Of a stretch of 64,000 nucleotides of DNA, positions 33,987-43,682 are shown piece by piece (position 1 is the first letter of the stretch; each line of letters starts with the position of its first letter). The stretch covers positions 1 through 64,000 of the forward strand of contig JAFRDO010000089.1 of NCBI GenBank assembly GCA_017403825.1, in the 5' to 3' direction. Position numbers and translations under genes: made by a program. This stretch comes from Kiritimatiellia bacterium (GTDB lineage: Bacteria; Verrucomicrobiota; Kiritimatiellia; RFP12; UBA1067). The notes under the pieces were generated by a model. The model ran no database searches. It worked only from the letters and a program-made list of their open reading frames with translations, and had not been told where the DNA came from.

Positions 33987-35624
33987 ATGGCAACAACTCG
34001 CAAGAAAAAGTCGGCAGCTGAAGAGAAGGTCAATCTGGACTCGATTCTGTTCAAGTGTCGGGATATTCTTCGGCAGGCGCGTAATTCTGGCTCGTTTTTC
34101 GAAAAGCGCGACATGATGCTGACGCTTGTGTTCCTTCGTTTTATCGGAGAAAGATTCGAGGATGGTGTCGAGAACCTGCGTAAGGAATTGGCGGCACAGG
34201 GATATAATCTCGATGATCCGTCTATCAAGGCGGCGTTTCTTGACGATCCTACTTTTACTGATGGCACTCACAATCTCCTCCCCGAAGCGCGCTGGTCGAC
34301 AATCATCAATACGCCTGCTCCTGCACTCAATGTCGCGCTGGATACTGCATTGGAAAGCATTGCCTCCAATAGCAAAGCGCTAAAAGGGTGTTTTGTGAAG
34401 GGCACATTCACGGCCCGGAATCTTGCTGCGAATGACATCAAAAAACTTGTTGATGAGGTAAACAAGATCAGCCACAAGGTGTTTGGCGAGGAGAAAGACC
34501 TGATCGGTCGCGTCTATGAATACTTCCTCAAGGAATTTGCCGTAAACGCGACGAAGGAGGAAGGCGAATACTATACGCCGCACGATGTCGTTCAGTTGAT
34601 TGCCGCCATGATAGAGCCGTTTGACGGCACTTTGTACGATCCGTGCTGTGGCTCTGGCGGCATGTTCATCCAGAGCGCGGAGTTAGTAAAGGCCAAGAAG
34701 GGCGATATCAGCCGCATCAACATCTACGGGCAGGAAAAAGAACCGGCTACATATCGTCTGGCGAAGATGAACCTTGCCCTGCGCGGAATCAGTCACAACC
34801 TTGGCGAAGAGGCCGATTCCTCGTTTACTAACGATTTGCACAAAGGGTTATACTTCAATTACATCATGGCCAATCCGCCTTTCAACCTGAAGGGCTGGTA
34901 CAACGAGAACCTGAAAAACGACGCTCGTTGGGCAGACTACACGACGCCGCCGGAGTCGAATGCCAACTACGCTTGGATTCTTCACATCCTTTCCCATCTG
35001 AAGCCGTTGGACGGTGTTGCTGGTTTTCTGCTTGCCAACGGCGCGTTGGGAGATGGCGACACGGTGGAGATTCGCAAGAAGCTAATCAAGAACGACAAAG
35101 TCGAGGCCATCATCATTCTTCCGCGCGAACTGTTCATCACGACGGACATTAGCGTTACGCTTTGGATTCTCAACCAAAACAAGAAAGGCGGAACCTATCA
35201 CGGGCGGAAGTTGCGCAACCGCGAACAAGAAATCCTGTTCATGGATTTGCGTACCTGGTCAGAGAATCCGGTCAAGAACGAGAGCAAGAAGAAAGTCCGG
35301 CTGATTGCGGAGCAGATTGAACGGGCGGCTTCTATCTACCATGATTGGCAGAACGAAGGAACTAACGGAAGGCACTATGAAGAGCCGGAACTTTATCGCA
35401 GCGTTGGCATTGCGGAAATAGAGAAGAACGGATGGAGTCTCGTTCCCAGCAAATACATCGAGTTCATTGATCATGATCTCGAAATTGACTATGAAAAGGA
35501 AATGGGCCGAATCCAGAGTGAGATGCGGGATGTACTCGCAAAGGAACGTGAATCACAAAAGATGCTGGAGGATGCCTTTAGGGGAATAGGGTTTGGCCTA
35601 AACGGTGGAGGTCGTTCGCGATGA
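33987..35624 (+). CDS. hsdM: Type I restriction-modification methyltransferase subunit M
   Basis: 545 residues from ATG 33987. Residues 10-145 are the HsdM N-terminal helical domain (LFKCRDILRQARNSGSFFEK). Residues 165-480 are the N6-adenine methyltransferase domain: GEYYTPHDVVQLI, motif I DPCCGSGGMF near 218, and motif IV NPPFN near 296. It transfers methyl from S-adenosylmethionine to adenine in complex with HsdS and marks the host's own DNA. Its TGA overlaps the next ATG (ATGA). All catalytic motifs are present. Confidence 0.95.
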   Translation: MATTRKKKSAAEEKVNLDSILFKCRDILRQARNSGSFFEKRDMMLTLVFLRFIGERFEDGVENLRKELAAQGYNLDDPSIKAAFLDDPTFTDGTHNLLPEARWSTIINTPAPALNVALDTALESIASNSKALKGCFVKGTFTARNLAANDIKKLVDEVNKISHKVFGEEKDLIGRVYEYFLKEFAVNATKEEGEYYTPHDVVQLIAAMIEPFDGTLYDPCCGSGGMFIQSAELVKAKKGDISRINIYGQEKEPATYRLAKMNLALRGISHNLGEEADSSFTNDLHKGLYFNYIMANPPFNLKGWYNENLKNDARWADYTTPPESNANYAWILHILSHLKPLDGVAGFLLANGALGDGDTVEIRKKLIKNDKVEAIIILPRELFITTDISVTLWILNQNKKGGTYHGRKLRNREQEILFMDLRTWSENPVKNESKKKVRLIAEQIERAASIYHDWQNEGTNGRHYEEPELYRSVGIAEIEKNGWSLVPSKYIEFIDHDLEIDYEKEMGRIQSEMRDVLAKERESQKMLEDAFRGIGFGLNGGGRSR

Positions 35625-37048
35625 TAACGAAAGATGAGTTACAAGAACTCTTCGCTTCAACCGAGACGTATCGTATTGAGCGAACCACATCGACTACCGA
35701 CAAAGACAAATTTGGCGAGGCGGTGTGCGCATTCGCCAACGACATGCCTGATTCGGGCAAGCCTGGCTACCTGTTGGTCGGCGTTCGTAATGATGGCTCA
35801 TTGAATGGTCTCAAGGCTTCCGATGAACTCTTGCAGAAGTTTGCCGCGCTCCGCTCTGACGGCAACATTCTGCCTATACCGTCCATAGCCGTCGATTCGT
35901 TTTCTTTCCCTGACGGGGATGTGATCGTCGTGGAGGTTCAGCCTTCCGATCAGCCGCCGGTGAGGTATCGCGGTCGCACCTGGATTCGCATAGGGCCGCG
36001 CCGCGACATCGCGTCACCCGCCGAAGAGACCATGCTTGCCGAGCGCAAGGCGCGGAACTTTACAACATTCGATGCGCGCCCCTGCTTTGACGCGACGCTT
36101 GATGACCTCGACCTCGATCTCTTCCAGCACGATTATCTGCCCAAGGCAGTGGACGCTGAAGTTCTTGCTGCCGATGACCGACCAATCGAGCGCAAGCTGG
36201 AATCCCTCAGGTTCTTCAACAGCGCGTATGGCTTGCCTACAAACGCGGCCATTTTGCTGTTCGGGAAAGACCCTCGCCGGTTCTTTCCTGGCGCTTACGT
36301 TCAATATGTCAGTTTCGGCGGACGCGACAAGGCGGCTACCATCCTGAACGAGCATCCCTTCAAGGGCCCGATTGTGCGAATGCTGGCGCAAGTTGACCTC
36401 TTCATCGAAACTACTATCGCGCGGAAGCGTCCCGTATTCGTAACTGCACTGCGGGAAGAGACCCGTACCGACTATCCCAAAGGCGCGATACGCGAACTTG
36501 TGATGAACGCCATCATGCACCGCGACTATCAGGGCAATGCGCCGATTCACTTCTACCAGTATGCGGATCGCCTTGAAATCGTCAATCACGGCGGACTATA
36601 CGGACGTGCCAGGCCAGAGAACTTCCCGAACGTCAGCGATTATCGCAACCCGATAATCGCCGAGGCCATGAAGGTGCTTGGCTACGTCAATTGCTACAAT
36701 CGTGGCATAAACATGGTTCAAGACGAGCTTGACGCGAACGGCAATGGCAAGGCGGAATTCTCCTTCCGGCTGATTACTGCGTTCGAGGCCAAGGTCGCAC
36801 TTGCAGGAAACAGGTTGAGTGATAAGTTGCCCGAAAGCGGCACTATGGATGGCACTATAGATGGCACTTTGGCACTAAGGATTGTCAGTGTTATTGAAAA
36901 GGAGCCATCCGTGACTATGGATCAACTGTCGGAAAAGTTGAGTGTAGCAAGACGGACGCTTGTTCGTTATATGAATATTCTGCAAGAAAATAAACGAATA
37001 AAGCGTGTAGGCGGGAAACGTTTTGGACATTGGGAAGTTGTGGAGTAA
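35621..37048 (+). CDS. AlbA_2 / HATPase_c_4 protein inside the hsd operon
   Basis: 475 residues starting in the hsdM stop. Residues 10-130 form the AlbA_2 domain (YRIERTTSTTDKDKFGEAVCAFAND ... YLLVGVRNDG). Residues 255-380 (AIRELVMNAIMHRDYQGN ... ADRLEIVNHGGLYG) form the HATPase_c_4 region. A short repeat (GTMDGTIDGTL) joins it to a winged helix (TMDQLSEKLSVARRTLVRYM). Accessory genes between hsdM and hsdS are known from Campylobacter type I loci (rlo/mlo genes). It may regulate the operon or act as an effector. Confidence 0.8.
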   Translation: MITKDELQELFASTETYRIERTTSTTDKDKFGEAVCAFANDMPDSGKPGYLLVGVRNDGSLNGLKASDELLQKFAALRSDGNILPIPSIAVDSFSFPDGDVIVVEVQPSDQPPVRYRGRTWIRIGPRRDIASPAEETMLAERKARNFTTFDARPCFDATLDDLDLDLFQHDYLPKAVDAEVLAADDRPIERKLESLRFFNSAYGLPTNAAILLFGKDPRRFFPGAYVQYVSFGGRDKAATILNEHPFKGPIVRMLAQVDLFIETTIARKRPVFVTALREETRTDYPKGAIRELVMNAIMHRDYQGNAPIHFYQYADRLEIVNHGGLYGRARPENFPNVSDYRNPIIAEAMKVLGYVNCYNRGINMVQDELDANGNGKAEFSFRLITAFEAKVALAGNRLSDKLPESGTMDGTIDGTLALRIVSVIEKEPSVTMDQLSEKLSVARRTLVRYMNILQENKRIKRVGGKRFGHWEVVE

Positions 37049-37058
37049 AGGCACATCC

Positions 37059-38180
37059 ATGGCGTTGACTAAGTATAGACTTGGCGATCTCATCAAGGTG
37101 GTTGATGAGCGAAATTCTTTTGGCATTACCGATTTTTGCGGGTTAAATATTGCTAAAGAATTTATGCCGACTGTTGCCAATATTGAGGGTCTTGATGAAC
37201 GGAATTACAAGGTCGTTCGCAAGGGGAGGTTTGTTTTCAGTGGAATGCAGACTGGACGCGATGAATGTATTCGCATTGGCATGTATAAGTTGGATAACCC
37301 GATAATCGTTTCGCCGGCATATACGACTTTTGAGGTTGAGGCCACAAATATTATTCTTCCACTCTATTTCTTCATGCTTTTTCTCTCCAAAGAGAAAGAT
37401 CGCATGGGCTGGTTTTATAGTGATGGAAGCATTCGTTCAAATCTGGATTGGGATAGATTCTGCGACATTGAACTTAGCCTTCCGTCGCTTCTTGTCCAGC
37501 AAAAGTATGTGGATATCTACACAGCCATGGTTGCCAACCAGAAGAGTTATGAACGAGGGTTGGAAGATTTGAAGCTTGTTTGTGATGGGCATTTTGATGT
37601 TGCAAAAAAACGGAAAACTTTTCCGCTGGGGAATTATATAGAATCTGTTGATCGACGCAATGCTGATGGTAAGTTGTCTGTTGCTAATGTAAAAGGCATT
37701 ACAAACAACAAAGAATTTTCTGAAACTAAAGCTGATGTGGGAACAACTGATTTGACAAAATTCAAGGTTGTTAACAACGGAGAATTTGCTTATAACAGCA
37801 GAACAGATGGCCGAGACATGTTAGTATTGGCGTTGAATAGAAGCCTGAAGAGTATTATTGTGACATTCAATTATGGGGTCTTTCGCATTCGGAAAGAAAA
37901 GCAACACGAAATTCTACCAGAATACTTATACGCCTTCTTTAAGCGCGAGGAATTTGATAGAAGGGTGAGATTTTGCTCATGGGGATCATCACAGGAACTA
38001 TTGTCTTGGGGAAGTTTGTGTGATATCCATGTTCCAGTTCCGAGCATTCAAGAACAACAGAGCATCGCTTGTGTTATGGATATGTATATTCAAAGACGCT
38101 CGATCAACGAGCATTTGAAAGCTCAGATTAAAGACATCTGCCCGATTCTGATCAAGGGATCGCTTGAGGAGGAAATGTAG
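37059..38180 (+). CDS. hsdS: Type I restriction-modification specificity subunit S
   Basis: 373 residues from ATG 37059, seven bases after AAAGG. Two target-recognition domains are visible (about 1-150 and 185-330), each followed by a conserved helical spacer: LSLPSLLVQQKYVDIY near 150 and VPVPSIQEQQSIACVMDMY near 335. It dictates the bipartite DNA target of the HsdMS and HsdRMS complexes. Its TAG is one base from the next ATG. Composition is more AT-rich than hsdR, usual for S subunits. Confidence 0.9.
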   Translation: MALTKYRLGDLIKVVDERNSFGITDFCGLNIAKEFMPTVANIEGLDERNYKVVRKGRFVFSGMQTGRDECIRIGMYKLDNPIIVSPAYTTFEVEATNIILPLYFFMLFLSKEKDRMGWFYSDGSIRSNLDWDRFCDIELSLPSLLVQQKYVDIYTAMVANQKSYERGLEDLKLVCDGHFDVAKKRKTFPLGNYIESVDRRNADGKLSVANVKGITNNKEFSETKADVGTTDLTKFKVVNNGEFAYNSRTDGRDMLVLALNRSLKSIIVTFNYGVFRIRKEKQHEILPEYLYAFFKREEFDRRVRFCSWGSSQELLSWGSLCDIHVPVPSIQEQQSIACVMDMYIQRRSINEHLKAQIKDICPILIKGSLEEEM

Positions 38181-38181
38181 C

Positions 38182-39438
38182 ATGTCTGAGCTGCTTTATC
38201 CAGCCTACCAAAAACTTTACAGTGCTCTTTGCAACTTGGAACGCTTTGACAAAGAGACGAATTTCTTTGATAACATTTCTTCGCTCGACGGCTTTTTCTC
38301 GGAATACAGAAACATAACATTTGTCCTTCAGGCCCAAGTGAAGCATATGGACGACCTTTATGCTGCATACTTGAGAAACAGAGACCTGTATCTTAAAGAT
38401 CACTGGTTTGTCGATAAGCGAAACGAAACAACAAAGGAGCACTCATTCAAATTGGTGAAGAAGATACAGTTAACGTTGTATCTTCCTGATCGTGAGGTCG
38501 GTGTCTTCAACAAAGAGTTTTCCGTTGAAAACGACAAACCGCTTGATTCGTTGCTATCGGAACTCAAAGAGTTTTTTGCTCAAATCAACCAAGTTGAGGT
38601 TTTCTTTTCTGTCAGATTCTCTTTTCACGAGAAAAACAGTGATATCGATCTTCTTGAAAAGTTGGTTTCGGGCATATCATCGATGTTGCAGTTCATGGAG
38701 GCTATGGAACGCGACACGATGGGGAATGGCATACTATGTGATCAATTGAAGGCGAAGATAACGGGGATGAAGATTCTTCTTGCTCCGCGAGACTTTCTGC
38801 TCGTCGATGATTACGTGTATTATCCTTGCACTGGCACATTTGACAAAGGATCAAGATTGGCGGTAACGCTATCGCCCGGATGCGAAGGCAATAGACTGCC
38901 ACTTGCCAGCATGATTCAAAATATATGCTATGGCGGTACACCATTCGACAAATTCACTTTCATGCATGCATTTCTCTGTGGCATGCAACCGGAGAAAGAC
39001 AAAGACCTGATGCCGGTGATTATGACTGTCTATGGAGACGGCACCTATGACATGAATGTGTTTCATGCGAGCATCAAGACAACTATGTATAGAAAGATAA
39101 ACGAAATAGCGAGGCACATATCTTCACAGGATGTAAAGGAAGTGTTTTACATGAGCCTGTATTCTTATTCTCATTTCCACAAAGAGTTAAGCGTGCCTGC
39201 CACTTCGAAAGAACGTATAGCGGCATCGGAGACGGATTTTTTGGTTTGCGCCTGTATCAATGAGCGATTGGAAGAGAAAGAGTATGTGTTTGACGGACGG
39301 GAAATTGACAAGCCAGAATATGTGGCGCAGATCATGAAGAATGGTATGACAGATTCGTTGCACGCCAGTCGGCTTAATCTGCATCCGATCTGGCAGGCAT
39401 TCAGTGACAAGCAGAAATCTTCAGGCTCCAAGAAATGA
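38182..39438 (+). CDS. Unknown protein embedded between hsdS and hsdR
   Basis: 418 residues from ATG 38182, nine bases after GAGGAGG. It is cytosolic with no recognised domain. The N-terminal 160 residues are helical (LYPAYQKLYSALCNLERFDK) and the middle has beta character (DFLLVDDYVYYPCTG). ERIAASETDFLVCACINERL near residue 345 is the most distinctive stretch. Spacing of 1 and 13 bases to hsdS and hsdR makes co-expression certain. It could be a restriction-linked accessory protein of a kind not yet named. Confidence 0.6.
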   Translation: MSELLYPAYQKLYSALCNLERFDKETNFFDNISSLDGFFSEYRNITFVLQAQVKHMDDLYAAYLRNRDLYLKDHWFVDKRNETTKEHSFKLVKKIQLTLYLPDREVGVFNKEFSVENDKPLDSLLSELKEFFAQINQVEVFFSVRFSFHEKNSDIDLLEKLVSGISSMLQFMEAMERDTMGNGILCDQLKAKITGMKILLAPRDFLLVDDYVYYPCTGTFDKGSRLAVTLSPGCEGNRLPLASMIQNICYGGTPFDKFTFMHAFLCGMQPEKDKDLMPVIMTVYGDGTYDMNVFHASIKTTMYRKINEIARHISSQDVKEVFYMSLYSYSHFHKELSVPATSKERIAASETDFLVCACINERLEEKEYVFDGREIDKPEYVAQIMKNGMTDSLHASRLNLHPIWQAFSDKQKSSGSKK

Positions 39439-39451
39439 AGGGCGTGATATT

Positions 39452-42400
39452 ATGTCAGCGTTAAAGAACTATAACGGCCGCTATTGCGAATCTGATTACG
39501 AGAACGCCTTTATCTCCTTTTTGGAGGCGGAAGGTTGGCAGTATCTTGCCGGAAACAGCATGACACGCAGTTCCATGCGGGATGTTTTGTATGTTGACGA
39601 TCTGGAGCAATTTCTGAGCAAGACCAATGGCGATTTAGCGGCGGATGAAGTTCGGCAGATTCTTGACACTGTTCGTCTCGCTGGAGCCGATAGTGATTTT
39701 GCCACTTTGCACAAGGTCTACGGGTGGATGGTCTATGGCATTCAGTTCACACCGAAGGGCGGCAGCGCCCGCATGGTGAAGCTGATAGATTTCGATTCGC
39801 AGGATCCCACGAAGAACAACATCTTCCGCGTCGTCAATCAGTTTACGGTGGAATACACCAACAACGGACAAGTCGAGAATCGGCGTCCTGACGTTATTCT
39901 CTATATCAACGGGTTGCCATTGTGCGTCGTTGAACTCAAGAATCCCGCCGATGCCCACGCGACGATTTTAGATGCTTGGGAACAAATCAACGTTCGCTAT
40001 TGGCGTGACATTCCGCATCTTCTGCACTATTGTCCGCTTGCGTGTATCTCCGATGGCGTTAAAACCAGGTTCGGCACGGTTCGCACCCCGTATGAACATT
40101 TCTACGCTTGGCGGCGCGTCAATGACGGCGATAAAGTGTCGACTTTGCCGTTTGAAGAAACGGAGACTATGGTCAAGGGTGTGTATAGCCCAGCGCGCTT
40201 TCTGGAGATATTTCGTGATTACATCTACTTTCAGGATAGCGAATACGACAGCGACGAAGTGGAGATTGTATGTCGGTATCCGCAGTTCTTTGCCGCCCGG
40301 CTGCTCCGCGAGAGCATCATAAAGTCGGTGCAGAAGAAAAACGGCAAAGGGGGAACTTATTTCGGTGCTACTGGTTGCGGCAAGACATACACGATGGCGT
40401 TTCTTGCGCGGCAGCTCGCCTTGCGGTGCGGTGATGTGCCGGAAATCGGGTCGCCGACAGTAGTCATGATTGTTGACCGCGATGACTTGCAGAAGCAAGG
40501 AGCAAAGCTTTTCACCAAGAGCAAGGAGTTTTTGAATCTTGGCGAAGTTAGCGTTGTGCCGAGTCGCAAAGTATTGCGGGAGGAGCTTGGTGCTCGTGAA
40601 AGCGGCGGATTCTACATCTGCACAATCCAGAAGTTCTGCGACCGACAGGACGACAAGATAGGGCTTATCAACGACAGGGCGAACATCATCTGCTTTTCGG
40701 ACGAGGCGCACAGGACGCAGCTTGAACACTCGAAGAAAATCAAGTTTAGCAAGGATGCGGACGAGAACATGCGGGCGATGATCTCTAAGCCGTATGCCAA
40801 GGTGTTACGAGAGGCGTTCCCGCATGCGACATTTGTCGGTTTTACAGGCACGCCGATTGCGGAAACATACCAGACTTTTGGCGAGGAGATAGATCGCTAT
40901 TCGATGGATCAGGCCGTCGCAGATGGCTTGACCGTTTCCATCAAGTATCACCCGAGAATTGCGAAGGTCTTGCTGGACACGAAAAAGGTGAAACAGATTG
41001 AGACCTACTACAGTCAGTGCGCCGAAGATGGAGCGACCAACGAGGACATAGAGGCAAGCAAGAAGGCCATGAGTTCCATGGAGATGATCATAGGAGAGCC
41101 TTCGCGCTTGGAGCGTCTTGCGGTTGATATTCATGATCACTATGTTTCCTCTTGTGCCAATGATCCCGAGCGTGTTCAGAAAGCTATGATTGTCTGCTCC
41201 AGCAGAAAGATTGCATACGACTTGCTGAAGAAATTTGAGGACAAATATCCTGAATGGTTTGTCGAGAAGAAGGCTGCGGATGATGTACACGCAACGGCAG
41301 AGGAATTGCGGAAGCTGAAGCCAATGCCGTTTGTGGCAATGGTTGCAAGTGTCGGTAGCAACGATCCTAAGGAGATGTATAACTATCTTGGCGGCGTGAA
41401 GAACGATAAACGATCCGATGCGCTTGATGCCATGTTCAAGGAGGACAAGTCGAATTTCCGCATTGTGATCGTGGTTGACATGTGGATAACCGGATTCGAT
41501 GTTCCGTCGCTGACCTACATGTACAACGACAAGCCGCTGAAAAAGCACATGCTGATTCAGACGGTAAGCCGAGTCAACAGAAAGTATCCAGGAAAGGATT
41601 ACGGGCTGATTGTTGACTACATTGGCATCCGTGACAACATGCGCGAAGCCATGAAGCTTTATGGCGGCGATCATTCAATTGCACCAACGGCGGATGATGT
41701 CGAACAGGCGACAATGATATTCAGGGAAGAGCTCGCCATCCTTAAGAAGCTGTTTGCCGATTATGATTTGCGGCCGTTTCTTGATCCAAATAGCGACCCT
41801 GCCGAAAGGTACAAGTTGCTAGCCAAGGCCGCAGAATATGTTTTTGTTTCGACCGAGGAGTTGAATACAGAGGGGAAGGGCGGCAAGAACATTCACAAGG
41901 TGTCGTTCAAGACGTATTTCCTAAAGACCGTGCAGCGGATGCGTTCGGCCTATGACATATGTCAGCCGTCGGGTGAGCTGGGAGAAGAGGAGTCTGCACT
42001 CGCGCAATGCTTTATGGCGATAGCCGGATTCGTGCGCAAGATGAGCGGCACAAGTGAACTGGATGCCGACAGCATGAATAGGCATGTAGCCAAGATGGTC
42101 GAAGAGGCACTAAAGTATAACAAGGTCGAGAGCATTCTTGAGAGTGGCGAAGAAGAGGATCTTTTCAGTCCTGAATACTTTGAAAAGCTGTCTTCGGTGA
42201 AGATGCCTGCGTCCAAGTTGGAACTGCTGATTAAGATGCTTCGCAAGCAGATCACGGAATACGGTAAAACGAACCAGTTGGCCGCCAAGCGTTTTCAGGA
42301 GATGCTGGAAGAGACCATCAGGCAATATCACGAGCGGCGAAAGCATCTTACGGCGGAGGAGGCGGGCGAAGCCCAGGAAAGGACTTCTGAAGAGATTATC

Positions 42401-42928
42401 CGAAACGCGACGGAACAGGCGCTTAAAATCCTTCGAGACATGAATGCCGACCGTGAGAGTTTCCGCAAAATTGGCCTGACATTCGAGGAGAAGGCGTTTT
42501 ACGACATCTTGATGTCACTTCGTGATCAGTACAATTTTGAATACGGAGAGGATAAGATCATAAAAGGCCTGAAGATCAACGAGAAATGCAAATCGCTTGC
42601 GAAAAAGATCAAGGAGATTATTGATGCCAAGTCTTCGTTTGCGGATTGGCTCAATAATCAGATAGTCCGGGATCAGCTCAAATTCGATATCAAGATTTGC
42701 TTGGTCAAGAACGGATATCCACCGCAGTACAGTCCCGAAGTGTTCCGAAAGGTCATGGAGCAGGTTGACAATTTCAAGGGACATTCTGAACGCGAGGCAG
42801 GTGTCGAGCGGCCTTTAGATTATGGTAGGCTCGCCGGGACGTCGCAGAATAGCGCCTGGAGCGAATATGTCGCGACATCGGGCGACAGCAAGGAGAACGC
42901 CGACGATGGCTACGACGCGTCAAAGTAG
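39452..42928 (+). CDS. hsdR: Type I restriction endonuclease subunit R
   Basis: 1158 residues from ATG 39452, nine bases after AAGGG. The PD-(D/E)XK nuclease is at about 145-165 (RRPDVILYINGLPLCVVELKN, D...ExK) with a following QxxxY (QINVRY). The SF2 translocase has GATGCGKT near 305, DEAH near 417 (CFSDEAHRTQ) and FTGTPIAE near 463. The C-terminal 250 residues form the helical HsdM-docking region. It translocates and cuts DNA lacking the HsdMS methyl mark. The nuclease and motor motifs appear intact. Confidence 0.95.
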   Translation: MSALKNYNGRYCESDYENAFISFLEAEGWQYLAGNSMTRSSMRDVLYVDDLEQFLSKTNGDLAADEVRQILDTVRLAGADSDFATLHKVYGWMVYGIQFTPKGGSARMVKLIDFDSQDPTKNNIFRVVNQFTVEYTNNGQVENRRPDVILYINGLPLCVVELKNPADAHATILDAWEQINVRYWRDIPHLLHYCPLACISDGVKTRFGTVRTPYEHFYAWRRVNDGDKVSTLPFEETETMVKGVYSPARFLEIFRDYIYFQDSEYDSDEVEIVCRYPQFFAARLLRESIIKSVQKKNGKGGTYFGATGCGKTYTMAFLARQLALRCGDVPEIGSPTVVMIVDRDDLQKQGAKLFTKSKEFLNLGEVSVVPSRKVLREELGARESGGFYICTIQKFCDRQDDKIGLINDRANIICFSDEAHRTQLEHSKKIKFSKDADENMRAMISKPYAKVLREAFPHATFVGFTGTPIAETYQTFGEEIDRYSMDQAVADGLTVSIKYHPRIAKVLLDTKKVKQIETYYSQCAEDGATNEDIEASKKAMSSMEMIIGEPSRLERLAVDIHDHYVSSCANDPERVQKAMIVCSSRKIAYDLLKKFEDKYPEWFVEKKAADDVHATAEELRKLKPMPFVAMVASVGSNDPKEMYNYLGGVKNDKRSDALDAMFKEDKSNFRIVIVVDMWITGFDVPSLTYMYNDKPLKKHMLIQTVSRVNRKYPGKDYGLIVDYIGIRDNMREAMKLYGGDHSIAPTADDVEQATMIFREELAILKKLFADYDLRPFLDPNSDPAERYKLLAKAAEYVFVSTEELNTEGKGGKNIHKVSFKTYFLKTVQRMRSAYDICQPSGELGEEESALAQCFMAIAGFVRKMSGTSELDADSMNRHVAKMVEEALKYNKVESILESGEEEDLFSPEYFEKLSSVKMPASKLELLIKMLRKQITEYGKTNQLAAKRFQEMLEETIRQYHERRKHLTAEEAGEAQERTSEEIIRNATEQALKILRDMNADRESFRKIGLTFEEKAFYDILMSLRDQYNFEYGEDKIIKGLKINEKCKSLAKKIKEIIDAKSSFADWLNNQIVRDQLKFDIKICLVKNGYPPQYSPEVFRKVMEQVDNFKGHSEREAGVERPLDYGRLAGTSQNSAWSEYVATSGDSKENADDGYDASK

Positions 42929-43667
42929 CTTGCCGCCGGAGTTTCGCCCGCGCGAGAAGTACGCCGAAGACCCAAGTGGCAAGGCGCTTTCGCCCGTGGA
43001 ATTGCTGGCAATCATCCTCGGTACTGGTTCAGCTGGGTGTCCGGTTCATGAACTTGCCTTGCGCATGATTGACGCATTCCCCACGCTTGGTGCCTTCGTG
43101 AAAGCGGATTGGCTTGAGATGAAGGCTCGCTTCGCTGAATATAACGAGCGCAACCCCAGACGTCCGATTAAAGGTTTGGCCGATGCCAAGCTCATGAAGG
43201 TTGCTGCCGCGTTTCAATTGACTCGTCGGGTCAATCCGCTTGAGGATTACGCATTCCGCAATTACAACCTGCGCATTTCGTCTTCCGCATACGAGGTGTT
43301 TCGGCGCATCGTTGAAAGCGCACCTGAGAAGGAACATTTTTTCGTGCTACCGATGGATTCCGATTTCCATGCGCTCTGCGAGCCGTTGGACATTTCACAG
43401 GGATCGGTAAGCCGTACGCCTGTACATCCGAGGGATGTGTTTTGCGAGGCTGTGCGTTATAGGGCGTATGCGGTAATCGTCGCGCACAACCATCCGTCAG
43501 GCGATCCAGAACCCAGCAAGGAAGATATCGAGATAACCGAACGGCTGATAGAGACAGGCAAACTGCTGGGGATCAGGGTTGTAGATCATCTTGTCCTCGG
43601 TTCGCCATCATCGGACACGGGACACGGTTTCGTATCAATTCGGAACCTCGCGGTTCTCAAGTTTTAA
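42906..43667 (+). CDS. radC: RadC-family JAMM protein
   Basis: 253 residues from ATG 42906, ten bases after AAGGAG and overlapping the end of hsdR by 23 bases. The N-terminal UPF0758 part has PREKYAEDPSGKALSPVELLAIILGTGS in pieces. The C-terminal JAMM metalloprotease-like motif is AHNHPSGDPEPSKED (HxH...PSGDP..S..D) near 194-208. RadC-type proteins are frequent on mobile elements and in defence islands; a DNA-repair role is disputed. The overlap with hsdR suggests functional linkage. Confidence 0.85.
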   Translation: MATTRQSSLPPEFRPREKYAEDPSGKALSPVELLAIILGTGSAGCPVHELALRMIDAFPTLGAFVKADWLEMKARFAEYNERNPRRPIKGLADAKLMKVAAAFQLTRRVNPLEDYAFRNYNLRISSSAYEVFRRIVESAPEKEHFFVLPMDSDFHALCEPLDISQGSVSRTPVHPRDVFCEAVRYRAYAVIVAHNHPSGDPEPSKEDIEITERLIETGKLLGIRVVDHLVLGSPSSDTGHGFVSIRNLAVLKF

Positions 43668-43682
43668 TACAGGAGAATGCGA

